A DNA stretch of 64,000 nt from Lasiodiplodia sp. COLG20 (lineage: Eukaryota; Ascomycota; Dothideomycetes; Botryosphaeriales; Botryosphaeriaceae). Positions 31,230-42,200 of the stretch are shown one piece after another. The position numbers and the translations under genes are program-made. The notes beneath the pieces are model-generated. The model was not told the DNA's origin and made no database searches. It saw only the letters and a list, made by a program, of their open reading frames with translations. The stretch covers positions 434,001 to 498,000 of the forward strand of contig VNWV01000001.1 in NCBI GenBank assembly GCA_009801085.1, given 5' to 3'. Within the stretch, counting starts at the first letter, position 1. Each line of letters opens with the position of its first letter.

Positions 31230-32664
31230 GGTAGTGCAAAATAGATGGAGAAAATAATGGCACTACGCAGCCTTTTGCGGGCTTGCACGCTTTAGGGTGG
31301 CAACAAATGCCGAAGTGTTGATGATGGATGTGGCTGGCGTGGGTGGAACATCGTGAAGAACTTAAACGTTGTGGTGTTGGTGTTGGTGTTGGGAAATGTA
31401 CAACGCACAGCGCACAACCCCCTGCCCCACTGCCACTAATTAGCGACTATAGCCGAGCTTTATCCAGCCCTATTCCTCTAGCTCCCGCGACTGTAAACCA
31501 ACTCACTGCAATACACCTGCAACCCTAAATCCTGTCGCTTTTCTCACGCCTGCATTTGCACACCTGCACAACCATGCAGAAGCTCTTGCTGCGCTCACTG
31601 CTCCCCCTTTTCGGGGTGTTGAAATGACAGCGACCGCCTGCGCTTTTCACATTGCGACCAACCTGCTCTTCTGGAGATTGCAAATATTAAGGCTCACGGA
31701 CATCTAGCTCGCAGGGAAAACAACCCCTCCACAACCGCTGAACCACCAAGATGAAGCAATGCCGCAACGAGAACGGCTTCCGATGCCGTCCGCAAACCGA
31801 GATCCCTGCGTGAACACTTTCTCAGCGTCTTGCAGGACAACTCGAATCGAATCAATTCGCCTCCGCCTCTATCCATCTTCCCCGCACCAGCCACGACGAG
31901 AATCCCCGTACACGTCACCCGTTTCTACCAGACCCCTCATCGCCAACCCCGCACCACGTGCTACCTCAACACCACCAGCTGGCCCAGTCTGACCGCGTTT
32001 CCGAAGCACCTCGGTCGTGAGGGGGCGTGTGTAGGGTCGATCGACAACAACCTCGGGGCCTTAGGGCGGAAAGGCGCGATCGCGAATGATTAGCCAAAGT
32101 TGTCCGAAGAGAAGCGCGTGCAGAGGCTGCTGGAGGTCCAGATCGTGAAGGCGCGCGAGCAAGAGATAGCGACGGCACGCGACCAAGAGGTAGCAAACGC
32201 AGGTAATGGCTGTACAGCCTCCGTTGAGGAGCACCTGCCGTCGGCGGCCCCGATATTGTTCAAGATTGGCGCCGTCCAGCAGAACCCGAGCGGCAATTGG
32301 GAACGTCCGAAACCTGCTACTAATGTTCTCTATCCGCGAAAGCGTCGAAGAAGGATGATAGCACGGCCGGTGTGGAGAGTGAAAAAAATCAGGGCGCTTG
32401 CGAGGCAGACTCTGGTGACAGGCGGGAGAAGGTACATACCGCGTGGCAAACTTTGAGACTTGTTGCACTTTACTGCATTCTGTGACCTGTGGTCGTACGT
32501 ACTGAATTAGGTTGCCACTTGATGTATGTATGAAAGCATTCCACCAAGAATCAGAGTAGCTTGCTGCATCAGTGAACGGGGCTAAAGACGTAATATCCCA
32601 CTAGGGATTTGATCCATTACTGTTGGAGAGTAAAACATTTCCAACGGCCCATAAGCATGTCACG
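31230..32664. other. Region 3' of the NLR gene and 5' of the APH gene
   Basis: A 1.4-kb stretch holds the APH promoter and the doubtful open frame at 31751-32459 (listed separately). No other gene is seen. Confidence 0.3.
31751..32459 (+). pseudogene. Possible broken small gene of unknown function
   Basis: One plus-strand frame is open from about 31830 to 32456 except for a single TAG at 32091-32093. It includes a Glu/Arg-rich helical stretch (EEKRVQRLLEVQIVKAREQE) and a basic C-terminus. There is no ATG at the head of the frame; an ATG at 31751 would need splicing to join it. No family was recognised. It may equally be a chance open frame in GC-rich sequence. Confidence 0.17.
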
Positions 32665-32741
32665 CATGGGCAGTTGAAGCTATCACCGAACGAGAATGTC
32701 AAATTGTATACATGTCCGGACGATAGATTCAATTGCCCATG
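32665..32741. mobile_element. MITE-like palindromic element, copy A
   Basis: This 77-bp element has terminal inverted repeats beginning CATGGGCAGTTGAAGCTATC and ending with the near-complement GATAGATTCAATTGCCCATG. The inner part carries the CCGGACG word seen in copies B (36801-36887) and C (38070-38156). It has no coding capacity. It lies 214 bp downstream of the NLR stop codon. Confidence 0.75.
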
Positions 32742-32954
32742 TATTTTCTGACCGCCACTTTCGAGGAAGTAGAGCAAAAAGGTGAAAGCGGAAGGAAACG
32801 GAATAGGTCGACGTCCTTATATTGTTGCTATCGAAATGTAAAGATTAATGAATGTGCTTTGCGTCGGTATCGCCCTCATATGCTGTGCTTGCTCATATTG
32901 GGTCTGCTCGGGGGAAAAGAAAAATGCCCAGAACTCCTGACAAATTGTTGTAGC

Positions 32955-35900
32955 CTAAAACTCCTCGCCGCCATCTATCCTCCTTCTTTTCACACTCCTT
33001 TCCTCGTGATTATCACATGTGGTTGGGGGAAAAGAGGAAACGTTCCTTTCGAACTCTACGGATCGCTGTAGAGATGGTCCATCGCCCACCTCCAGCTCTA
33101 GGCAGTATTGTGAATCCTCAAAAGCTTTGAGTGCCCATTGCCTATACTGTTCAATTTTCGGATCTTCTTGCCACTGTGACGATGGCAGGCCGGCAACACA
33201 CCAACATTTTTCCACCGTTTGTCGGTATGTCTCTCTAACCATAGTGTTTCCTGGTAGCTGTGACCAGTCATCCCTGGACAGGTAATGCACCCCATTATTC
33301 TGAAACAGCCACTCTATCATAGCGTGTTGCTTTCCTTGAACTGCTCGAAAAACTGGGGTCCTCCCTGCATCGTCCTTGCCATTGACGTCGAACTCGGCCA
33401 CGTTGATGAGGAAAGAGACGATAATGGTGTTTCCTCGCGCACATGCGTCATGTAGAGGCGTGCTTATAGGGCCAAGAACTTCCTTGATGAATACTCCGTG
33501 TTCTTCACTTGAGATTCGTTTGAATACTTCTTCTGCGTACCCGTCTTTACCATTGTACACTATTTCAGACACTAGCTTGCATAAGCTGCTCGGCCAGAGT
33601 GCATTGTATACATTGGCTCTTGTACGGGCCGACGAACAACTCTGTTCTTCATCGCGATTCTGGACCAATAAACGACTCAATTCTTTGTTTTGACGTCTGA
33701 TTGCGAGGGTAAGAGGCGTCTCACTTAAACTTTCTGAGATTTCTGTATCTGCCTGGTGGTTTAGGAGTATTTGGCAAGTCTCGAGTTGTTCTGCCCTGAC
33801 AGCACCAAACAGAGGACGGGGCGTATCGTACGGACCACGAGCATCCACATCCACATCCACTCCAACTTCGAACAGCTTTTGCAACGTTCTAGCCATTCCT
33901 CGTTCAGCGACTTCGTGCGTAACGGTAGTTCCGATAAACGTGTCTTGGAGACGACCCTCATTGATTTCGAAGTCCTGTTTGTGCGAGAGAATCCGAAGCG
34001 CAAACTCCTCGTGATCTAACCCAACGGCAATCAATAAAGGCGTCCTGCCAAATTCGTCCTGAGCATGAAGGTAATGATCGTTGTCACGTTTGATTGCTGA
34101 TTCCAGGATGCCAATATTTCCGACGAACGCAGCCAAGTGTAGCAAAGTTGTATCATTATTTCTCGGCCAATTGAAATGCCAATAAGATCCCTTGAGCACT
34201 GGAAAGGAGTATCTTTCTCTGTGATTGGGGTCTTCGAAGATAGAAAGGCTGAAGTGGTCGAAGTGGTCGAGGAAGAATTTGCTCCACCTTGTAGGCATCT
34301 GAGATTTTGACGGCCATTGAAACAGGTCAAGCAGCTCTTCAGGATCGACTTTCTTCTGATCGGTCCTCCAAAAATGATAACCCAAGTATTCAAATATGTA
34401 TCTAAGAAACGTGAATCGACCCTCACTGCTGCTTATTGGTTCTTTCAAAGCCCCTTCTAGAAAGAGAAATTTGACGCCCGTCTTGAATATCTGGTAATGC
34501 GAGTCTGCGAGAGCACCTCTGAGTGAAGAGCACTGCAGCTGCCGTAGGCCTTTTTCCAGCAGATAATCCCGAACAGTTTGGTGGATTGGCTCCAGAACAT
34601 AGACACCCTCATCGTCATCGTCTTCATCTTCGTCTTCGTCTTCGTCTTCATCATCGTCTTCATCATCGTCTTCATCATCGTCTTCATCATCGTCTTCATC
34701 ATCGTCTTCATCATCCTCACGGTAGACTTGAACGTGTTTCAAATTGAAAGGGAACTCTCTTGAAATGGCCCTTTTGAAACGGAACTCTACCAGCCCTCTT
34801 GAAAGAGTTCTGACAGCTCGTTTGACACGATCTTCATCCTTTTTGGATTGCACGCCTTCTAAGTATTCTTCCATAGATGTATCGTTCATTTGCTCGTCGA
34901 TGTCCAGAACGTAGTGGGCCATACTAAGGGTAAAGGATTCGGCCGCGAAGAGAATCCACTGGAAAAGCTCCAAAGCCTTTCTCCGTTTTTCTTGTTCCTC
35001 TTCCTGGTCGGGCAAAGACAACAGACTCTTGTAGAGTTCTTCGAGCTGTTTTGGAATGCGTTCAATTCCCAGAAGAATTCTCTCCACCTTTTGTCCTCCA
35101 ATTTGGAGGTCTAGGGCTTGACTGGTGACGAGCTTTGCCCATTGAAAAACGCCTTGGGCTTTCTGTAGAATTGCTTTCTCAAGAATGCTTGCGTCACCTT
35201 CAAAAGACTTCAATCGCTTCCGAACAAAGATCTCAATGTCTTTTCGGTTCTCGATTTCCATGCTAACAGTCAGTCCGTCCTTCAAAGTAAGTATTGGGTA
35301 ATGCCTGCATGAGAAACAAATTCTGAGCACACCGCCAACTTTGTTGGCAGCTTCCAGAGTCTCTTGGAATTTCCCGATAAGCTCGTGGGCATTCTCTTCA
35401 CCAGCTTCATCAAGTGCGTCCACAAAGATACAGATGTGATGCTTCGCCGAGATTGCCGGGACCACCTTCGCAAAATGGCGACGAAGCTCGTCTACAGACC
35501 ACTCCCAGGATCCTTTCTGAGCACTTTCGTAGGCTTTCCATTTTGCAGTCAACTCTTGGAGATGTTCCGGTGACTGATGCAAGATCTGGTTGAGTAAAGC
35601 CCGGTATAAGGAGAGAAGTGTTGTTAAGGACTCTTTGCCTCCGCTTCTACCGTTGAAGAAGAATGTCGCTAACGTCTGCCCTGGCGGTTTACGTTCATTC
35701 AAAAAGTGGAATATGTGTTTCATCATGGTAGACTTGCCAGTTCCTGGATTTCCGCGGATCCAAAGAAGCTGCCTTGGGTCTCTGGTCCAATCCTGAAAGA
35801 TGTTGTGTGAGAAGATCCAATCGCAAGTGCCGTCTACGCTTACAATTCCATCTTTGTGCCAGTCTTGGCCGGGGAACGCCAATGATGATAGACATGCTCG

Positions 35901-37779
35901 AGATGATATTAGTACAATATTCCACGAGGGGTGTTAGTGCCGGTAGAGCTCACCCTTGTCATCCTTGGATAATGTTGCTTTGTTGGCTATTTTCAAACTG
36001 TGTCAGCTAGTTATCTAAAACAGGGGAAATATCATATAGTGCATCATACCTCGAATTAGATAGGTCGAGGTATCATTCAGCTGTCTTAAGTAACTAAGAA
36101 CAGCCCGGTAATTCGAATCTTCCAAGTTGTTGAACTTGACCATATCGGAGTGGTCCCGATCAATCGGGTGATATTGATGACTCCCAACAGTGGCTGAGGC
36201 GAAGTCCACTAGTAAAGCTTCGGGGCCTTGCATTTTCCACACTCCATTGGCCTGTGTTGCATGTCAGTGGGGACCGCCAACTTCAGCCAGATAACGCACA
36301 CTTACGTCGCAAGCAGTACGAGACAGTTTTGTCTCGTAAAATCCCAAGATCTGAGCTGGACTTGACCTGAAAACCGCCCAAAATCGTTCTTGGTGGCATC
36401 GTAACAATGCAGAGTTCCTTCCCAAAGTTTCAAGGAAGCTACGATTGGGCTGATCGCCGACCATTGGCACCAAAGATTCTATCGCCATGCCAAGATTCGG
36501 GACGCCAAAGAAGAAAAAGCCATAAGTAGCTTCTACGATTCTGGCGTACATGGGTTCCTTCATGTGCAAAAACGCCTGTTTATGCGAAGAGTGAATTGTA
36601 AGTACCCGTTTCGGGAGATAGAAGTGAGGGTGCTGAAGAAGCATATTACCAACCTCTTTGATCACCAAGCCTCCTAAGCTATGCCCTACAAATAAAAGGG
36701 GCCTTGGACGAGACTCGGCCTGCATATTCCGTGTTAGCCCTTCCATCATTTTCGTCGTGGCAGCAGCCGCCATGATCTGCGAATTGATTTTTCGCTCATG
36801 TCGTGGGTAGATGAAGCTATCGTCCGGATGTAAATGTTTAATTAATCACGAAACTCTTACGTCCGGATAATAGCTTCATCTGACCGCATCTGTCGTTTTT
36901 TTCTTTCTCTTTCAAAAGAAAAAAGGAAATGAGAAGACTTGGCGCGGCGCGTATGTAACTCATGCAGGGATGAGAACTTACATTTGCTGTCTGGAAGAAG
37001 TCATTCAAAGCGGCGCGAAGACATATGCCAACATCAGTGAGGTTCTGAATGGATAAGCTTCCTTGCAACTGCGTGTCGTAGCCGTAGGTAAAGATCCTGG
37101 TATCTGGTAGATCCTTTGGCAACCCATCTCGGAGCCACATCCATGAGCCTCCTCGCTGCTTGAAGGATCCAAAGGCGTGGCCATTCAGCCCTGAGATGGC
37201 TATAATGCTGGTTTCATTGTTAGTAGAAACTTGACAAAGATAGTTCCCACGGAAGTAGAAGCATTGCGCTGAATGGAGAAGTGCACGGGGCACTGAGAAA
37301 TCATACAATGCGAGACCCCTAAGCTCTCGTGATCCCATAATGAACGTGGTTGGAAAATGAAAAATAGCCACTTACTCTCTCGTATATTCAGCATCTTCCC
37401 CGCTGTGTAGCGGGGTGAATCCGTAGAAATGTGTGTCCAGATACAGATCAACTATGCCCTCCTCACGTAAATCCAAGCTCAGAGGCCACTCTTGCCCATT
37501 GTCCTTGACTGTATCGATCCTTGATAAGACTCTGCTTGCGTCCGGCAAGGTCACAGTCGCCACCTTCTCGCCGACTCGGGACGGGCTTTGCGCTAGCGAG
37601 CCGACTTCGACGGGAAACCCATTGGTTTCACCGAAGGCTTCTCTTAAGAGATCTGGAATGTCGCTTCTTTGGAACTGTTGTGGTAATCCTCGCAATCTGT
37701 ATACCGTGTCTGGCCGAAAGGCGCTGGAGCCTGGTTCGGCCGCCGGCCTCGTAGCTTGGTGGTCCTTTGGCACGGACAT
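32955..37779 (-). CDS. NLR-like protein: alpha/beta-hydrolase domain, NACHT NTPase, acidic repeat, ankyrin repeats
   Basis: A six-exon gene encodes 1425 residues: 37779-37376, 37207-36982, 36776-36306, 36251-36050, 35986-35954 (33 nt) and 35896-32955. Every junction keeps phase. Residues 1-134 are a variable N-terminus. Residues 135-360 are a PGAP1/DUF676-like serine hydrolase domain with IIAISGLNGHAFG, TRIFTYGYD and the nucleophile elbow VGHSLGG (Ser about 243). After LSKDDKACLSSLAFPGQD comes the NACHT domain with Walker A GNPGTGKST (about 491) and Walker B CIFVDALDEA. A Glu/Asp tract encoded by a microsatellite follows (see 34610-34717), then ankyrin repeats in the last 350 residues (DEFGRTPLLIAVG, DDAGRTPVFRAVQG). 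Such proteins are sensors in fungal nonself recognition; the hydrolase is the presumed effector. Intron 36777-36981 is enlarged by MITE copy B. Confidence 0.88.
34610..34717. repeat. Coding microsatellite for an Asp/Glu tract
   Basis: This is a trinucleotide/12-bp array of TCATCATCGTCT units on the plus strand, read on the minus strand as alternating Asp and Glu codons. It encodes about 34 consecutive acidic residues between the NACHT-associated helices and the ankyrin part of the NLR. The unit is a multiple of three, so length changes would keep the frame. Confidence 0.9.
36801..36887. mobile_element. MITE-like palindromic element, copy B, inside an NLR intron
   Basis: Ends TCGTGGGTAGATGAAGCTAT and ATAGCTTCATCTGACCGCA are imperfect inverted repeats, with TCCGGA words on both sides of an AT-rich core. 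It is the most diverged of the three copies at its tips. It lies inside the intron 36777-36981, which is 205 nt long where most introns here are 50-90. Confidence 0.72.
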
Positions 37780-39219
37780 AGTTGATGGACGCGGTCATGG
37801 ACGACCCAGTCTTCGTTTCATGGCGCCCAGACTAAGGAAATATGCTGCTGGAACGATGGTTGAACTGCTTGAGTGATTTGGAGCCTTCCGGCGTACGGAG
37901 GTGCGACGTGTCAGCCGCCAAGACAAGGTTCATGTGGTGGACGCGTCCCCCACCAATCACTTCCAAGTATCTTCGCGGACTGTCATTCGTGCATTTTGCA
38001 GGACGAGTAGCAGTCTGATATTCTCGTGGGCACCGGAGCAAAGGTTTCAATGGATGTGAGTGCTCATGCTATGGGTAGTTGAAGCTATCATCCGGACGCA
38101 AATGCGGCATCAAAAAATCTACATTCTCGCCCGGGCGATAGCTTCCACTGCCCATACATGTTAGTCCTTGTTAGAAAATTGCTGAGACATGATCACCCCA
38201 TGCTCTGGGGCTATGTCATTCTTCACGCGAGCCTTCAGCTGCAATACCCCTCTATGTTGGGTGATCTGCCACGTACCAAAAGCAGGCTCGACATATCAGA
38301 TGGAAGAAGCAACCAAATAAAACGTACATGTAACTTTCACACACACCATGTTCTCTTTGCTCTGCATCAGTTGGGAAAAGACATTCAACCTTTTCTCATT
38401 GTACTTCGATGACACTACGCTGAGCCCCCATCACAAGACGAAAGGGAAACAGGGAAGGAAAAAGTGGGAAATGAACCCACGCTACCTAATCAAGCAATAT
38501 AGAACACGCCCCGGCCAGTCACTCCATCTATTGATCCCGAAATGCGACTTGAGGAAAAGTAAAACAAAAAGAGAAAAAGAAGAAGAAAAAGGTCCATCGA
38601 TACAACCATGGACTGAGAAAAAAGAAGGAACCTGGACACTCGACGCTAGTAATGCTGATCAGAAAATAAAAAAAAGTAGAGAGAAAAAAGAGGAGAGAGA
38701 AGCAGAAAAAAAGCCGAGCAGATGCAAGACAAACAAAAACCCAAGTTCAGGTTCCAGCCCTTTTCCTCTGTGTTATGATTCCCTTTCCCCTTTTCCTCCC
38801 ATGTGTAGGAGGAAAACAAAAGATGCAAGAATGCAAAAAAAGTAGGGGGAAAAGGGAAAACAAAAAACAAGACGAAAAGAAAAAAGAAATGGGACTAACA
38901 CATATTATCTACACGAATACACTTGCTTTTGTTTTGTTTCTTCTCTTCTTCCTTTTTCAATTACCCCATCCATGCCTTTTCATCGGACCAAACTTTCCCT
39001 CTTTATCCATTTCATTGACTTTCGCAACTTTAGCGGTTAGAAACACCACCCAAAAGAGCGCCATTGCCATCGTATATTTTCTTTCTTCCCCCCGTAATGA
39101 AAACACCCCTCCAGCCTTTTGTAAGACGTGTCGGTAATGCCTGACGTCATCGTACCGTATTACTTCTGCCATTAATAACACCACACACTCACACACGTGA
39201 AGAAAGCCGACTGATCGAT
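37780..39219. other. NLR promoter, MITE copy C, and low-complexity 3' flank of the gelsolin-like gene
   Basis: The NLR 5' flank runs from 37780. MITE copy C is at 38070-38156. About 38430-38900 is A/G-rich low complexity and 38920-39120 pyrimidine-rich. The latter is probably 3' UTR of the minus-strand gelsolin-like gene. The open frames here are compositional. Confidence 0.35.
38070..38156. mobile_element. MITE-like palindromic element, copy C
   Basis: This 87-bp element starts TATGGGTAGTTGAAGCTATC and ends with the near-complement GCGATAGCTTCCACTGCCCATA. It has TCCGGACG and CCCGGGCG words facing inward. It lies 291 bp upstream of the NLR start codon. The terminal TA on both sides may be a TA target duplication, as made by Tc1/mariner-type transposases. 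Confidence 0.75.
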
Positions 39220-42200
39220 TTAAATGATCGCGGAAGACGAGGCGGCGCCGTTCTCCCTGGTCGCGGCGATGGCGGCCTGCAGGCCGACGATGCGCAGGCT
39301 CTTGCCGCGGCGCGGCTTGCCGGCCATGAGGGCGGCCGTGGGCTGCATCTGGTCCTCCCAGCAGCGGAAGACGGCCTTCATGTCGCGCGGCACGCCCTCG
39401 AGTACGACGGTCGAAACGGGGATGAAGGGCCTGTCCTGCAGCGACGCGGCCAGGATACCGTATTCCTGAGCGAACATGAGGGCGGTGCTGAAGGCGTGCG
39501 ACTGGCCACGGGAAAGAGCGCCGACGATACTATTTGAAGAGAGCTTTTGTTTAATAAAGTGATTTCCTTGGTGGGGAGTCAGGGTGGGGAAAACTTACAT
39601 GTAAATCTCGAAGAAGGCGTCGAGAACGTAAATGTTCTCAGCCTCGAGGTCCATCTGGCTAAACGGTGCAATCTCCACCACATCCGCGGTCATGTTCGGC
39701 TTCGGTACACCACTAGCGGCAGGACCGGAATTGTTCTGCGGGGGAGATGACTCTGTTGGTGATGAAGGTCCTTGGGTACTTGTGGTGCTCGCCGCCGAAA
39801 CTCGCCGCACGAAGGAAACGGGCCATAATGAGCTCACCTGGAAGCTACCGCCGGTTTGCACCGGCTTCTCGTCAATGCGGAACAAACGAACGCCGTACTT
39901 CTCGTGCTTGGCCTTAAGCCTCCAGTGGTCTGCCGAGCGCGGCACCTTCTTTTCCTTGCCGTTCTCGGGTTCAGGGAAGACTTCAAGGAATGCGGCAGGC
40001 TCCTGGCCCTCTTCGACCTCCTCAATCTCGGGCGTCAGGCCAAGATCCATGCCGATGAGACGGGCGCATCCGAGCTCCTCAGCGGTACATCCCTTGCCCT
40101 TCCACAGGAAAATCTTTCCAGAGAGAAGTCCAGTACGAGACGAAACCAGGTACGGGAAACCCGAGCAAAGGTTGTTGATGGATAGCTCGACTTCATCGAA
40201 GGCCATGTGGCCCAAATGCTGGCGACCGCAAAGCATGTACTGCTTGGAGTGATCGGTGCGGCTTCCCTTTCTGGTGACGAGGATTCCTCCAACGGCTTGG
40301 AAGAAGTTGGGGCATTCCTTGCCCTGTCGGATGATGAGGAGCTTGCCGCCCACATCGCGCGCAGCCTTACGCGCGAACAGCTGTGCATCCTCGACCGCCG
40401 GTTCCGGCACAGCGGAGCCAGTCCAAAGGTAAACTTCAGTGTGCTTTGCACCATTCGAAGATGCAAACGCGTGGTTGCAGAGGTACATCGAGTTGTCAAA
40501 GAGAATGTGCTCCTCCTGAGGTGGGATGGGCGTCAGCTTGCCGTCTCCCGAAATCTCCTGGATCTCCTTCTTCAAGGTCTTGACCCTGTCTCCACTGAGC
40601 GGGCTCTTGGTAAGAGCACTGTGCGCGTCAACGTCCAGCTTGCCAGAAGTGACGGGGGCGTCGTCGAAGAATTCTGTAAAGAGCTGCCCGGCCTCGGATT
40701 GCTGGGGAATAGGCGACTCCTGAGAAGGCTTGCGGATCGAGGAGATGGAATCCTTCTTCACTGGCTTTGGAGGAGGAGCGCCGGCGGAGGTCGGAGGGGA
40801 CATAGGAGTCTTGGTCGGCGGCGCTGGAAGCTCCTTGCTAATCCTGACGCTAGGAGTAGGAACGTAGCTCTCCTTGTTGTTGGTCAGAGCGGCGATCCCA
40901 AGGCCGATGGGCTTGGGCTCCTCTGGCTTTACTAGACCAGCATTCTCCATGGCCTCTTGCTCATCCTTCCTCGTGGGAAGCTTGATGGGCGACTTCACTT
41001 TAGGTGTACCAGGAGAAGCAGATTCGGGCTGGCGGCCCCACATTGCAGCGGCGCTCTTGACCGAAGCGCTCTTGGTCTCGGGCTCATCTTTAGCAGGAGT
41101 CGGAGGCGCTTCTTCAGCAGCAGGAGTCTGCGGCAGCGGCTTCTGCGGCTTGGGAGACTCAACGGTCGGAGTGCTCGGGTTTGACCCGGACGGGCTCGTG
41201 GGAGACTTGACATCCTTGCTCAAACGGGATGCACCAGAGAAGAGGGGCTTTGGGGAACCAGGCTGCGAGGGGCCAGCTTGATCACCCCCTTGCTTGAGGG
41301 CAGCGATTCTCTTCGCGATATCCGACTTGGCGCTGGTATCCGACTTAGCCGGGGCATCTGGCTTGGTGGGTGACTCCGGCTTGGCAGTGGTCTCTTCCTT
41401 TGACGGACTGCTGGGCTTGATGGGTGACTCAGCCTTGGGTGAGGGAGCTTTGATCACAGGCTCCTTCTTGGAAAGTGGTTCGGGCTTCACTGGCGACTCA
41501 ACCTTCACGGGAGAAGCGGCCTTGATCTCGGGTTCCTTCTTGGGAGGGCTTGCCGGCTTGACTGGAGACTCGACCTTCGTGGGAGAAGCGGGCTTGGCTG
41601 GAGCAGCTTCTTCGGTAGGAGTCTCGACCTTCTTGGGCGAACTGGCCTTCGTTTCCTCGGTTTTGGTTTCCTCGGACAAGTTCAGCTCCATCGTGGACTG
41701 CTGAGAGTCGAATTTGCCGGAGGCTTTCTTGGACATTTCCGACGGTTTCGGGGTAGACGGCTCAGGTGGAGGAGATTTTCGCTGCTCGAATTTAGCGGAG
41801 ATTCTCCTTGCGAGGTCTGGACTCTTCACACCTGGCGACGGCGGCGTAGCGGGCTGCTCAAATTTCGCGGAGATACGCCTCGACAACTCGGGGCTCTTGG
41901 CGGGGACTGGAGGCTCCGTGGGGCTGTCGAGCTTAGCCGACACCCTCCTCGATACCTCAGCTGACTTGGCGGGGGCGACTGGCTTGGGCTTCGACTCTAG
42001 AGGTGGCGAAGCAGGCTTGGACTCTTCAGGCTTCTCGGTCTTGGTGGGAGAGCTCGGTAAAACGTCTTGGTCCTTGACGAGAGGAACGTTTGCAACAACT
42101 GAAGCTTTCCGGACTGGCTGTGGGGATGCGATCTCCACAGCAGGTTCCGCGGGAGGAGTAGTTGCAGTTTTAGGAGCCCTTCTCTTCGGCCCACGAGCGC

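Noticed and set aside
32061..32468. 135-residue minus-strand frame
   Set aside because: Lacks conserved features and overlaps the more coherent, though doubtful, plus-strand frame.
38348..38845. 165-residue Lys/Glu-rich plus-strand frame
   Set aside because: Product of an A/G-rich low-complexity tract; no codon structure.
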